This document shows positions 54,513-63,404 of a DNA stretch of 64,000 nucleotides, one piece after another. The DNA comes from Pseudonocardia alni (GTDB lineage: Bacteria > Actinomycetota > Actinomycetes > Mycobacteriales > Pseudonocardiaceae): the NCBI RefSeq assembly GCF_002813375.1, contig NZ_PHUJ01000003.1, positions 3,162,001 to 3,226,000 of the forward strand, in the 5' to 3' direction. The position numbers were made by a program, and so were the translations under genes. The notes under the pieces are model-generated. The model did no database searches. It was not told the DNA's origin and was given only the letters and a program-made list of their open reading frames with translations. Position 1 is the stretch's first letter; each line of letters starts with the position of its first letter.

Positions 54513-54753
54513 CACTGCTCCCCCCTCGTCGAACCGGCACGCCGGCGTGGTCCTCTCCGAGACCCATCGACGGGGGCCGCCCCGGTGTTAGCCCGTGCGG
54601 CGCAGCAGTTCGAGGTTGGGGACCGATCCCCTAACGGCCCCCCTACGGACCCGGAGCGATCCCCGATGGCCGGATCCAGCGGCACCCCTAGCTTTCTCGT
54701 CATCACCGGCCGACACCGCGACCGGTACCCACCTGACAGCCCCGGAGGCAACC
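54513..54753. promoter_or_regulatory. Divergent promoter region of the hsp70-like and iniB-like genes
   Basis: A 241-base intergenic region. It contains a perfect dyad GGGGA-CCGA-TCCCC at 54618-54631 and C-rich repeats around it (CCCCTAACGGCCCCCCTACG, GCGATCCCCGATGG, CACCCCTAGC). A good ribosome site CGGAGG precedes ATG 54754. The repeated CCCCTA-type elements are candidates for an activator site, such as one for the LuxR-type regulator at 60065-62665. Confidence 0.4.
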
Positions 54754-55602
54754 ATGGCCGGCCGCGATCTCTCACTCGTCGAGTTCGTCAAGATCATCCT
54801 CGGGCTCGGCCCGGACAAGGACGAGAACATCGAACTGCGCGACTGGTTCCTGAAGGACCCCGACGCCGCGCTCGAGTACCACGGTCTCGGCAACCTGACC
54901 GCCGAGGACGTCCGCGACGCCGCCGTCCTGCTCCAGGACAACGACACCGTGTCGTTCGACCGCAGCTACGACACCGGCTTCGACTGGGACCACGGCAACG
55001 CCGGCTGGGCCTGGAAGGCCGGCTCCGAGGGCCACCACGAGGGCGGCCACAAGCACGGCGCGGAGCACGAGAAGGTCCACGTCAAGGACAACTTCTACGA
55101 GTACCACGTCAACGACCGGGACACCGTCGTCGACAACTCGATCAACCAGAACGTCGACACCGACGGCGGCGACTTCCGCCAGACGATCGAGACCAACTCG
55201 GTGACCGCCTCCGGCGACGGCGCCGTGGCCGCCGGCCGCGACATCGAGGATTCGACCATCACCACCGGCAACGGCAACGCGGTCGGCAACGGCAACGCCG
55301 TGGTCAACGGCGACGACAACCAGGTCGCCTTCGGCGACGGCTCCTCGGCCGACTCCTACGGCGACATGACCGCCGACGACGGCGGCGCCGTCGCCATCGG
55401 CGGCGGCAACGCCAACGGCGACAACTCGGTGAACGGCTCCTTCAACGAGGAGACCACCACGACCACGACGACGAACGAGACCAGCTTCGAGGACTCGTTC
55501 AACACCACCATCGACGACTCGGTGGAGAACACCACCACCGACAGCGGCAACACGAACATCGGCAACGGCCTCGAGGCGAACGTCGACCTCGACATCGCCT
55601 GA
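54754..55602 (+). CDS. IniB-like repeat protein, copy 1
   Basis: A 282-residue acidic protein. The N-terminal IniB domain (residues 1-75) reads SLVEFVKIILGLGPDKDENI and GLGNLTAEDVRDAAVLLQDN, then TVSFDRSYDTGF. A His/Gly/Lys-rich linker follows, then 150 residues of imperfect Asn/Asp/Gly repeats (NSINQNVDTDGGDF, ITTGNGNAVGNGNAVVNGDD, SSADSYGDMTADDGGAVAIG) and a Thr/Ser-rich tail. The repeats suggest an extended beta structure. In mycobacteria iniB precedes the dynamin-like iniA and iniC, as here, and the operon responds to cell-wall inhibitors. No signal peptide is seen. Confidence 0.82.
   Translation: MAGRDLSLVEFVKIILGLGPDKDENIELRDWFLKDPDAALEYHGLGNLTAEDVRDAAVLLQDNDTVSFDRSYDTGFDWDHGNAGWAWKAGSEGHHEGGHKHGAEHEKVHVKDNFYEYHVNDRDTVVDNSINQNVDTDGGDFRQTIETNSVTASGDGAVAAGRDIEDSTITTGNGNAVGNGNAVVNGDDNQVAFGDGSSADSYGDMTADDGGAVAIGGGNANGDNSVNGSFNEETTTTTTTNETSFEDSFNTTIDDSVENTTTDSGNTNIGNGLEANVDLDIA
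55291..55414 (+). repeat. 124-bp block nearly identical to 56215-56338
   Basis: Bases 55291-55414 and 56215-56338 (offset 924) differ at only one position (55368 G versus 56292 C), while the flanking coding sequence differs at many positions. The block encodes the central Asn/Asp/Gly repeat part of both IniB-like proteins. Recent duplication or gene conversion is likely. Confidence 0.9.
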
Positions 55603-55622
55603 TCCGACTCCCGTCGTCAACC

Positions 55623-55653
55623 GAGCGGGCCGGACACCGGCTCCGGCCCGCTC
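55623..55653 (+). terminator. 12-bp hairpin between the two iniB-like genes
   Basis: Arms 55623-55634 and 55642-55653 (GAGCGGGCCGGA/TCCGGCCCGCTC) pair perfectly around a 7-base loop. Probably a terminator or attenuator of the first iniB-like transcript. Confidence 0.75.
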
Positions 55654-55716
55654 ACCCCGCCACCACCGTCTTCCGTCGCCCGCCCGAGCGCGACGGCACC
55701 CCCTGAGGAGAGCGCC

Positions 55717-56526
55717 ATGTCCGCCGAGAAGACCCTGATCCAGTTCATCCTGGACCTGCTGAAGGACCCGAAGCTCCTGGCCGAGTTCAAGGACGACCCC
55801 CAGGGCATGCTCGCCCAGTGCGGCCTGTCCGACGTCTCCGCCGAGGACGTCCGCGACGCGATCGTCCTGGCCCAGGACAACGACGAGGTCTCCTTCGACC
55901 GCGACTACAACACCGGCGGCGGCCACGGCGGCGGCCACCACCACACCCCGCCGCCGCCGCCCGTGCACCACGGCGAGGACCCGGTCAAGTACATCGACAA
56001 GTACGTGACCAACAACCACTACACCTACAACGTCGACGACCGCGACACCATCGTCGACAACTCGATCAACCAGAACATCGACACCGGCGGCGGCGACTTC
56101 CGCCAGGACATCGACACCAACTCCGTCGTCGCGTCCGGCGACGGTGCGGTGGCCGCCGGCGACGACATCCGCGACTCGACCATCACCACCGGTGACGGCA
56201 ACGCGGTCGGCGACGGCAACGCCGTGGTCAACGGCGACGACAACCAGGTCGCCTTCGGCGACGGCTCCTCGGCCGACTCCTACGGCGACATCACCGCCGA
56301 CGACGGCGGCGCCGTCGCCATCGGCGGCGGCAACGCCACCGGTGACGACTCGGTGAACGACTCCTACAACTCGTCGGAGACCACCACCACCGACGAGACC
56401 ACCACGTCGTTCGAGGACTCGTTCAACACCGACGTCGACAGCTCGACCTCGACCGTCACCGAGGACAGCGGCAACGTCAACGTGCTCAACGACGCCGACC
56501 TCGACGTCAACGCCTCGCTGCTCTGA
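55717..56526 (+). CDS. IniB-like repeat protein, copy 2
   Basis: A 269-residue paralogue of the preceding gene. The IniB domain is closer to the usual form: KTLIQFILDLLKDPKLLAEF and GLSDVSAEDVRDAIVLAQDN, then EVSFDRDYNTGG. A His/Pro/Gly linker, an Asn/Asp/Gly repeat region, and a Thr/Ser/Glu-rich end with NVNVLNDADLDVNASLL follow. GAGGAG precedes ATG 55717. Keeping two copies with different linkers but nearly identical cores suggests two forms of one structural element. Export route and location are unknown. Confidence 0.82.
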   Translation: MSAEKTLIQFILDLLKDPKLLAEFKDDPQGMLAQCGLSDVSAEDVRDAIVLAQDNDEVSFDRDYNTGGGHGGGHHHTPPPPPVHHGEDPVKYIDKYVTNNHYTYNVDDRDTIVDNSINQNIDTGGGDFRQDIDTNSVVASGDGAVAAGDDIRDSTITTGDGNAVGDGNAVVNGDDNQVAFGDGSSADSYGDITADDGGAVAIGGGNATGDDSVNDSYNSSETTTTDETTTSFEDSFNTDVDSSTSTVTEDSGNVNVLNDADLDVNASLL

Positions 56527-56592
56527 TCCTCGACACCCTGACGAGAAATCGTCCCTGCTCCGCCCGCGAGCAGTAGGATCGACTGCACGGCC

Positions 56593-56634
56593 CATCGGCC
56601 CCGGCCACCCTCACGTGGGTGACCGGGGCCGATG
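56593..56634 (+). terminator. Hairpin between iniB-like copy 2 and the iniA-like gene
   Basis: Arms 56593-56604 and 56623-56634 (CATCGGCCCCGG/CCGGGGCCGATG) pair perfectly, with an inner CACCC/GGGTG pair. A TAGGAT -10-like box lies just upstream (56574-56579), so the hairpin could be either the terminator of the iniB unit or a leader hairpin of a separate iniA transcript. Confidence 0.7.
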
Positions 56635-56691
56635 ACGTTGGTGTATCCATGACAGCGACGCGACGAGCGGTGACCGCACCGCTCCGGAGCG

Positions 56692-58539
56692 ATGGGGGGC
56701 GCAACGCACGTGGCGGTACCGGAGGCGGTCGCGCTGGTCGACCTCGCCCTCAAGGCGGTCACGGCCTACGACCGTCCCGACCTCGCTCCCCGGCTGCGCC
56801 AGACCAGGACCAGGCTGTCGGACCCGGTGGTCCGGGTCCTCGTGGTGGGCGAGTTCAAGCAGGGCAAGAGCCAGCTCGTGAACGCCCTCGTGAACGCCGC
56901 CGTCTGTCCCGTCGACGACGACATCGCCACCGCCGTGCCGACCCTCGTCCGCTTCGGCGAGGAGACGTCGGTGACGCTGGTCCGGGAGGTCGCCGGCGCC
57001 GACGGGGCCGTGGCCGAGAAGGCCGAGCGGACGGTCGTCGGGTTGGACGAGCTCGCGGACCACGTGTCCGAGGGCGGCAACCCGGGCAACCGCGCCGGCC
57101 TGACCCGTGCCGAGGTGACGCTGCCCCGCAAGCTCCTGCAGAGCGGGCTGGCACTCGTGGACACCCCCGGGGTCGGTGGCCTCGGGTCGGCCCACGGTGC
57201 GGCCACGATGTCGGCCCTGCCCACGGCGGACGCCGTGCTGCTGGTCTCCGACGCCAGCCAGGAGTACACCGCTCCGGAGCTGGAGTTCCTGCAGGCGGCG
57301 CGCAAGCTGTGCCCCAACGTCGCCTGCGTCGTCACCAAGACCGACCTCTACCCGCACTGGCGCCGCATCGTGGAGCTGGACGAGGGTCACCTGCGGACCG
57401 CCGGGATCGACGCCCGGCTGCTGCCGGTCTCCTCCGCACTGCGGCTGCACGCGGCCCGTACCCAGGACCTCGACCTCATCGCGGAGTCCGGCTTCCAGGC
57501 GCTCACCAGCTTCCTGCTGCGCAAGGTCGTCTCCGCCGCCGACGACCTGGACCGCCGTTCGACAAGCCAGGACGTTCTGGTCACCTGCCAGGCGCTCGAG
57601 TCGACGATGCGTGCCGAGCTCATGTCGCAGAACGACCCGGAGAAGGCCGGGCAGCTCGCCCGTGAGCTGGAGTCGGCCCGCTCGCGCGTCGACGGGCTGC
57701 GACAGCGGTCCGCACGCTGGCAGACCACGCTGAACGACGGCGTCGCCGACCTCATCGCCGACATCGACTACGACCTGCGCGACCGGCTGCGGGCGGTCTC
57801 CCGCGACGCCGAGCAGCTGCTCGAGGACGCCGACCCGGCCGACATCTGGGAACAGTTCGCCGAGTGGTTCCACAAGCAGGTCGCCCACGCCGTCGCGCAG
57901 AACTTCGTGTGGACCACCGAGCGGGCCCGCTGGCTGGCCGAGCAGGTCGCCGACCACTTCGCGGAGGCCGTCGACGTCACGCTGCCCGAACTCCGCGTGG
58001 CCGGCGGGTCGGTGGCCGGCCTGGTGGACCCGCTGGACATGCCCGCGGACGAGAAGTTCGGCGTCGGCCAGAAGCTCTTCGTCGGCGCCCGCGGTGGCTA
58101 CGGCGGCATGCTGATGCTCGGCCTGGCCTCGACCGTCGCCGGGTTCGCTCTGCTCAACCCGGTCTCGGTCGGTGCAGGCCTGCTGTTCGGCGCCAAGACC
58201 GTGCGCGACGAGAAGAAGCGCATGAAGCAACGGCGCCAGGCCGAGTCGAAGAACGCGGTGCGCCGCCACATCGACGAGGTCACCTTCCAGGTCGGCAAGG
58301 ACTCGCGGGACAACCTGCGCCGGATCCAGCGCGACCTGCGCGACCACTTCACCACCGTCGCCGACGAGCTGTCCGACGCGTTGAAGGAGTCGGTCTCGGC
58401 CGCCCAGACCGCCCTGAAGGACGACGCCTCGCGGCAGAAGCGCGTCGCGGACCTGGAGGCCGAGCTGAAGCGGGTCTCCGGCCTCGCCGAGCGGGCCCGC
58501 GCGCTGGCCGCGGCGGCCGGGGCGGAGGCGTCCGCGTGA
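56692..58539 (+). CDS. IniA-like dynamin-family GTPase
   Basis: A 615-residue bacterial dynamin-like protein. The GTPase domain has G1 GEFKQGKS (residues 53-60), G3 DTPGVGG and G4 TKTD. Long helical bundle segments follow. A hydrophobic paddle at about residues 462-500 (GGMLMLGLASTVAGFALLNP, then SVGAGLLFGAKTV) would insert into membrane, then a charged coiled coil. Mycobacterial IniA is a membrane-remodelling GTPase induced by cell-wall drugs. ATG 56692 is taken; GTG 56710 is an alternative. The stop overlaps the iniC-like start by four bases. Confidence 0.88.
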   Translation: MGGATHVAVPEAVALVDLALKAVTAYDRPDLAPRLRQTRTRLSDPVVRVLVVGEFKQGKSQLVNALVNAAVCPVDDDIATAVPTLVRFGEETSVTLVREVAGADGAVAEKAERTVVGLDELADHVSEGGNPGNRAGLTRAEVTLPRKLLQSGLALVDTPGVGGLGSAHGAATMSALPTADAVLLVSDASQEYTAPELEFLQAARKLCPNVACVVTKTDLYPHWRRIVELDEGHLRTAGIDARLLPVSSALRLHAARTQDLDLIAESGFQALTSFLLRKVVSAADDLDRRSTSQDVLVTCQALESTMRAELMSQNDPEKAGQLARELESARSRVDGLRQRSARWQTTLNDGVADLIADIDYDLRDRLRAVSRDAEQLLEDADPADIWEQFAEWFHKQVAHAVAQNFVWTTERARWLAEQVADHFAEAVDVTLPELRVAGGSVAGLVDPLDMPADEKFGVGQKLFVGARGGYGGMLMLGLASTVAGFALLNPVSVGAGLLFGAKTVRDEKKRMKQRRQAESKNAVRRHIDEVTFQVGKDSRDNLRRIQRDLRDHFTTVADELSDALKESVSAAQTALKDDASRQKRVADLEAELKRVSGLAERARALAAAAGAEASA

Positions 58540-60014
58540 GTGCGCTGACCGACCAAACCCGCGCGCTGCTGCGCCGCACCCTGGACGCCTACGGGGACTC
58601 GCCGCAGGCCGCCGGGTGGCTGCGCCACCACCTCGACCGGTTCGACGAGCCGCTGCGCGTCGCGATCGCGGGCAAGGTCAAGGCCGGCAAGTCCACACTG
58701 CTCAACGCCCTGGTCGGCGAACGGATCGCCCCCACCGACGCGGGCGAGTGCACCCGCATCGTCACCTGGTACGCGGACGCGCCCGCCCCGGGCGTTCGGA
58801 TGCACCTGCGCTCCGGCGCGGACCGCCCCCTCACCCTGGCCCGGCGCGACGGCGCGCTGCAGATCGACCTGCAGGGCGCCCGGGTGGAGGACGTCGACCG
58901 GCTGCACGTCGACTGGCCGTCGCAGCACCTGCGGCGCACCAACCTCATCGACACCCCCGGCATCGGGTCCCTGACCGCCGACGCGGCCGGCCGGGCCGGG
59001 GAGTTCCTGACGCCGGAGGACACGCCGTCGCCCGCCGACGCCGTCGTCTACCTGATGCGTCACCTGCACGCCGGTGACGTGCGGTTCCTGGAGGCCTTCC
59101 ACGACCGCGGCGTCGCCCGCGCGACCCCCGTGAACACCATCGCGGTGCTGTCCCGCGCCGACGAGATCGGCGTCGGCCGGCTCGACGCGCTGATCTCCGC
59201 GCGCCGGATCGCACGGCGCTACCGCGGCGACGACAAGCTACGCGGGCTGTGCCAGACCGTCGTCGCCGTCGCCGGACTGCTCGCCGAGACCGCCCGCACC
59301 ATGCGGCAGGACGAGTACGTCGCGCTCACCGAGCTCGCGGCGCTGCCGCGGGCCGACGTCGAGGCGCTGTTGCTCTCGGCCGACCGGTTCGGGCGCACCG
59401 AGCTCGACCGGCCCGACTCCGCCACCCGGATCGCGCTGCTGGAGCGGTTCGGCCTCTTCGGGGTCCGACTGGGGACGACGCTGATCCGGCAGGGCGTGAA
59501 GGACCCGACCGCGCTGGCCGACGACCTGGTGCGCCGCTCCGGCCTCGACGAGCTGCGCTCAGTGCTCGACACCCAGTTCTCCGAGCGCCGCGACCTGCTC
59601 AAGGCCCGCTCCGCGCTGCTCGCCGTCGACCTCGTGCTGACCCGCGAGCCCCGCCCGGCGACGGCCGCGCTGCGTGCCGAGGTGGAGCGGATCCTGGCCG
59701 GGGCGCACGAGTTCGTCGAGCTGCGGGCGCTGGCCGACCTGCGCGCCGGCAAGATCGTGTTCCCGCCCGAGGCGCTCGCCGACGCCGAACGACTGCTCGG
59801 CGGCGAGGGCGGCTCGGCGGCGGCCCGGCTCGGGCTCGACGGTGCCGCGGGTCCGCGCGAGGTCCACGACGCCGCCTCCGAGGCGCTGCGGCGCTGGCGG
59901 CGGCGGGCGGAGAGTCCGCTGACCGGGCGGGCGTCGGCGGAGGCCGCGCGGATCGTGGTGCGGTCCTGCGAGGGACTGCTCGCCGAGGCGTCCCGCACGC
60001 ACGCGCACCACTGA
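58536..60014 (+). CDS. IniC-like dynamin-family GTPase
   Basis: A 492-residue partner GTPase. G1 GKVKAGKS (residues 46-53), G3 DTPGIGS, and SRADE in place of the usual TKxD-type G4. The C-terminal half is helical without an obvious membrane segment, so it probably acts with the IniA-like protein, as fused or paired bacterial dynamins do. GTG 58536 overlaps the iniA-like stop (GTGA). It ends 50 bases before the convergent regulator gene. Confidence 0.87.
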   Translation: MSALTDQTRALLRRTLDAYGDSPQAAGWLRHHLDRFDEPLRVAIAGKVKAGKSTLLNALVGERIAPTDAGECTRIVTWYADAPAPGVRMHLRSGADRPLTLARRDGALQIDLQGARVEDVDRLHVDWPSQHLRRTNLIDTPGIGSLTADAAGRAGEFLTPEDTPSPADAVVYLMRHLHAGDVRFLEAFHDRGVARATPVNTIAVLSRADEIGVGRLDALISARRIARRYRGDDKLRGLCQTVVAVAGLLAETARTMRQDEYVALTELAALPRADVEALLLSADRFGRTELDRPDSATRIALLERFGLFGVRLGTTLIRQGVKDPTALADDLVRRSGLDELRSVLDTQFSERRDLLKARSALLAVDLVLTREPRPATAALRAEVERILAGAHEFVELRALADLRAGKIVFPPEALADAERLLGGEGGSAAARLGLDGAAGPREVHDAASEALRRWRRRAESPLTGRASAEAARIVVRSCEGLLAEASRTHAHH

Positions 60015-60064
60015 AAGATGTGGACGGCGGCTACGTCGGCTCGATCCTGCCCTGACCGGGCGGG

Positions 60065-62665
60065 TCAGCCGCGGTCGCCCAGGATCCGGCGGAGCTCGTC
60101 GAGCAGCTCGCTGCGGCCGCCCACCCCGAGACGCTGACGCATCCGGGCCACGTGGTGCTCGACGGTCTTCGCCGAGATGAACAGCGCCTCACCGATCTCG
60201 CGCTGGGTGCGCCCCTGCACGACGAGCTCGGCGACCTCCAGCTCGCGCTCGGACAGCAGACCCGACCCGGACGGTTCCGGGGCGGCCTCGACGGGCGCCG
60301 GGGCCGCGGCGGCGGGCTCCTCCGTGACCGGGCCGAGCTCCTCCGCGAGGGGCGGGAGGGTCCCCTGGCGCAGGTCCGTCCCCGCCGCCTGCAGCGCCCG
60401 CGCGCAGGCCAGCAGGGCGGACACCGCGCGCCGGTCCCCGGTCCGCAGTGCCGCCTGCCCGGCGAGGCGACCGCCGTCGAAGGACAGGCCGACGGCGTGC
60501 AGCCCGCGGGCGGCGGCCTCGACCTCGGCCGCGTCGACCCGGTCCTCCAGCACGCCCACCCAGTGCGGGGCCGCCGTCGCCATGGCGTGGGCGAAGCGGC
60601 TGCCGCAGGCGGCGCTCTGCAGCTCCTCGGAGCGGGCGCGGGCGGCCTCGACGTCGTCGGTGAGCACCGCGGCCTGCAGCCGCGCCCAGTGCAGCGGGGC
60701 GGCCCACAGCGCGGGCCGGCCGAGCCGGTCGAGCAGCGCGTCGGCCTCGGCGAGGTGCGGGGCCACCCAGCTCTCCTCCCGCAGCCGCGACGCCGCGGTC
60801 ACCAGCTCCCCGAGCGGCTGCAGCACGTAGAGGTCGACCGGGTGCCGGACGATCGCCTGCCGCGCCCGCGTCCAGGACCGCATCAGGGCCCCGAGGTCGG
60901 ACTGGCGGCGGGCGATCGCGACCTGCAGCGCGGCGGCGAGGAACTCGTCACGCGGTTCGAGGGGGTCGTCGCCCGCGTCGACAGCGGCGAGCCGCTCCGA
61001 CGCCGGGCCGGTCGCGCCGCGCAGCAGCGCGATCCAGCCGAGCAGCAGCCGGTGCCGGGCCCGGGCGGGCGCCCCGCCGAGCCCGGTCCGCAGGGCGCGG
61101 TCCAGCACGGACGCGGCGACGTCGAACTCCCCGGTGTGCACGGCCACCAGCGCGGCCAGCGCGGCCGGGGTGTCGGGCAGCAGCGCGGCGCCGTGCGCGG
61201 CCTCCAGCAGACCGGCGGCGCGGGCCAGGCCGGACAGCGCGGCGGTCGGGGAGCCCTCGACCGAGTCGAGCATGCCGCGGGCGGTGAGGTCGTCGGCGCC
61301 GTCCACGAGGGTGGGCGCGCGGCCGGCGACGAACCCGGAACCGTCGCCGTCGACCCCCACGACGGCGCGGGCCTCCTCCAGCGCCCCGGTCCCGATCAAC
61401 ACGGGCACGGCCGCCGCGGGCGGGCGCTCCCCGGACACCGCCGCGGTCCACCGGTACAGCTCGGCGCTGCGTGCCAGCAGCCCCCGCCGGGCGAGGACGG
61501 CGGCCGCGACCGACCCGGCGCGGACGGCGTCCTCGGCCTCGACGGCGTCGGTCGCGGACAGCACCGAGTCCGCGTGCCCGAGCGCGCCGTCGAGGTCCCC
61601 GGCGACCAGGTGGGCCTGCGCGCGGTGCGCGGCGACGGTCAGCGGGGGCGTCCCCGCGGCGACGGCCTCGGCGTAGAACCGGACCGCATCCGGGCTCTCC
61701 GCGCGGCCCGCCTCGGCCGCGGCGGCCCGGAACACCGCGGCGGCGCGCTCCCCGGTGGCCCCGGACCCGCGCAGGGTGCGGGCGACGGCGAGCACGCTCC
61801 CGCCACGGTCGAGCTCGATCTCGGCGAGGTGGCGGCGCAGCTCGGCCCGCCGGGCCGGCGCGACCCGGGTGCGGATCGCCTCGGCGACCAGCGGCACGAC
61901 CCGCCCGTCGGGGGTGCAGAGCCCGGCGGCGACGGCCCGGCCGGACAGCTCGTCGAGCTCGGCGACCTCGGCGCCGACGCCGATGCCGGCCGCGTCGGAG
62001 ATCCCGAGCAGCGGGACGAGCACCTCGCCGTCGACGGGGGCGCCGAGCGCGAGCGCGGTGACCAGCTCGACCACCCGCGGGTCCTCGGCGTCGACGGCGT
62101 AGCCGATCTGCTCGGCGAGCTGCGGCGGCACCGGACCGCCGACCCGTCCGTGGGCGAGCAGCCGGTCGACCAGCACCGGGGCCCCGGCGGTGCGCTCGGC
62201 GACGACCCGGACGGCCTCGTCGGAGATCCGGACCCCGGCGACGCGGGCGGCCCGGGCGGCGATCCCGGCGGCGTCGAGCGCGCCCAGGACCAGCGGCGGC
62301 GCGGCGGCGGCCAGCGTCGCGCCGAGCCGGGCCAGCGCGCGGCTGCGCGGCCACGGACGGAACGCGACGACCAGCCGGGCGCCCGGACGGCCCGCGCGCC
62401 CGCGCAGGTCGGCGAGCTCGTCGTCGCCGAGCTCGTGGGCGTCGTCGACGACCGTCACGTCCTGCCCGGCGCCGGCCTCGGTCCACACCCGGTCCAGCTC
62501 GCGCAGCACGGTCGACTTACCCGCACCGGCGGGGCCGGTGACGGCCACCAGGCGCGGTGCGTCCGGCTCCTCGGCGACGGCCCGGACCAGCGCGACCGCG
62601 GCGGGGGCCCCGGCGAGCGGGCCGGTCGACGCGGCGGGCGTGGGGGACGTCGTCGGTGCCGCCAT
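60065..62665 (-). CDS. Large LuxR-family AAA regulator (IniR-like/LAL)
   Basis: An 866-residue STAND-type regulator. Walker A GPAGAGKS (residues 44-51) and a Walker B-like VTVVDDAHELGDDE lie in the N-terminal ATPase. About 500 residues of Ala-rich TPR-like helices follow, then a C-terminal LuxR helix-turn-helix (LSERELEVAELVVQGRTQRE through ISAKTVEHHVARMRQRLG). In M. tuberculosis a similarly built regulator, IniR (Rv0339c), lies near iniBAC and controls it. Here it is convergent to the iniC-like gene, so it is the natural candidate regulator of this locus. ATG 62665. Confidence 0.85.
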   Translation of the reverse strand: MAAPTTSPTPAASTGPLAGAPAAVALVRAVAEEPDAPRLVAVTGPAGAGKSTVLRELDRVWTEAGAGQDVTVVDDAHELGDDELADLRGRAGRPGARLVVAFRPWPRSRALARLGATLAAAAPPLVLGALDAAGIAARAARVAGVRISDEAVRVVAERTAGAPVLVDRLLAHGRVGGPVPPQLAEQIGYAVDAEDPRVVELVTALALGAPVDGEVLVPLLGISDAAGIGVGAEVAELDELSGRAVAAGLCTPDGRVVPLVAEAIRTRVAPARRAELRRHLAEIELDRGGSVLAVARTLRGSGATGERAAAVFRAAAAEAGRAESPDAVRFYAEAVAAGTPPLTVAAHRAQAHLVAGDLDGALGHADSVLSATDAVEAEDAVRAGSVAAAVLARRGLLARSAELYRWTAAVSGERPPAAAVPVLIGTGALEEARAVVGVDGDGSGFVAGRAPTLVDGADDLTARGMLDSVEGSPTAALSGLARAAGLLEAAHGAALLPDTPAALAALVAVHTGEFDVAASVLDRALRTGLGGAPARARHRLLLGWIALLRGATGPASERLAAVDAGDDPLEPRDEFLAAALQVAIARRQSDLGALMRSWTRARQAIVRHPVDLYVLQPLGELVTAASRLREESWVAPHLAEADALLDRLGRPALWAAPLHWARLQAAVLTDDVEAARARSEELQSAACGSRFAHAMATAAPHWVGVLEDRVDAAEVEAAARGLHAVGLSFDGGRLAGQAALRTGDRRAVSALLACARALQAAGTDLRQGTLPPLAEELGPVTEEPAAAAPAPVEAAPEPSGSGLLSERELEVAELVVQGRTQREIGEALFISAKTVEHHVARMRQRLGVGGRSELLDELRRILGDRG

Positions 62666-62771
62666 CCTCGTCCGCCCCTCCCGTCGCCCGATCGGGTCGC
62701 CCGATCGGGGACGGCCGAGGCTATCGGGTGCGGTGTCCGGTTCCCCCGCCGGACCCGGCAGGATCACCGGA

Positions 62772-63404
62772 GTGCGTGACCACGTGTGGGCGATCGTGCT
62801 GGCGGGCGGCCGGGGGCTCCGTTACGGCCGGCTGAAGCAGCTCGACAAGCTGGCCGGGTCCCGGCTGGTCGACCACACCGTCGCCGCCGCCCGGCGCACC
62901 TGTGACCGGGTCGCGCTGGTGCTGCCGTCCGGGGTGGACTGGGACGGCGAGCCGGTCGACGCGCTCGCCGTCGGCGGGGACCACCAGTCGGAGTCCCTGC
63001 GGGCCGGGCTGGCCGTCGTGCCCGCCGAGGCGGGGGTCCTGGTTCTCGCCGACCCGGCGCACCCGCTCGCCGCCGACCGGATCTTCACCGAGGTGGTCGA
63101 GGCCGTGCGGGCGGGCGCCGACGGGGCGGTGCCGGTGGTCCCGCTGCTGGAGGTGGTGCAGCGGGTGCGCGACGGCGTCGTCGTCGACACCCTCCCCAAG
63201 CAGGACGCGGTGGTCACGCAGTCGCCGCAGGCGTTCCGCGCGGACGTGCTGCGTGCCGCGCACGCCGACGCGCCCCGGCCGGTGGAGAACTCGGGGATGC
63301 TCGCCGCGCTCGGCCACCGCGTGGTGACGGTGCCGGGGGACCCGGCGAACCTGCACGTCGCAACCCCGGAGGACCTGGCCGTCGTCCGGCGCCTGGTCAG
63401 ATGA
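62772..63404 (+). CDS. IspD-like nucleotidyltransferase
   Basis: A 210-residue GT-A type nucleotidyltransferase resembling 2-C-methyl-D-erythritol 4-phosphate cytidylyltransferase. The N-terminal loop WAIVLAGGRGLRYGRLKQLD has the GxGxR...KQ pattern. QSPQAF is similar to the QTPQ motif, and VENSGMLAALGHRVVTVPGD to the end region. The usual HDAARP is ADPAHP, losing the Arg and His of the active site, so substrate or activity may differ from IspD. GTG 62772 with AGGA upstream. It is divergent from the LuxR gene and overlaps the following convergent gene by eight bases. Confidence 0.75.
   Translation: MRDHVWAIVLAGGRGLRYGRLKQLDKLAGSRLVDHTVAAARRTCDRVALVLPSGVDWDGEPVDALAVGGDHQSESLRAGLAVVPAEAGVLVLADPAHPLAADRIFTEVVEAVRAGADGAVPVVPLLEVVQRVRDGVVVDTLPKQDAVVTQSPQAFRADVLRAAHADAPRPVENSGMLAALGHRVVTVPGDPANLHVATPEDLAVVRRLVR

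Noticed and set aside
54754-56526. Repetitive iniB-like region as a CRISPR-like or satellite array.
   Set aside because: Repeats are in-frame amino-acid repeats in two coding genes, with no constant repeat-spacer unit.
54772-56595. Minus-strand open frame of about 600 codons across both iniB-like genes, rich in Val/Asp/Gly.
   Set aside because: It mirrors the repeat structure of the iniB-like genes, crosses the intergenic terminator and has no plausible start context; the plus-strand genes have IniB domains and ribosome sites.
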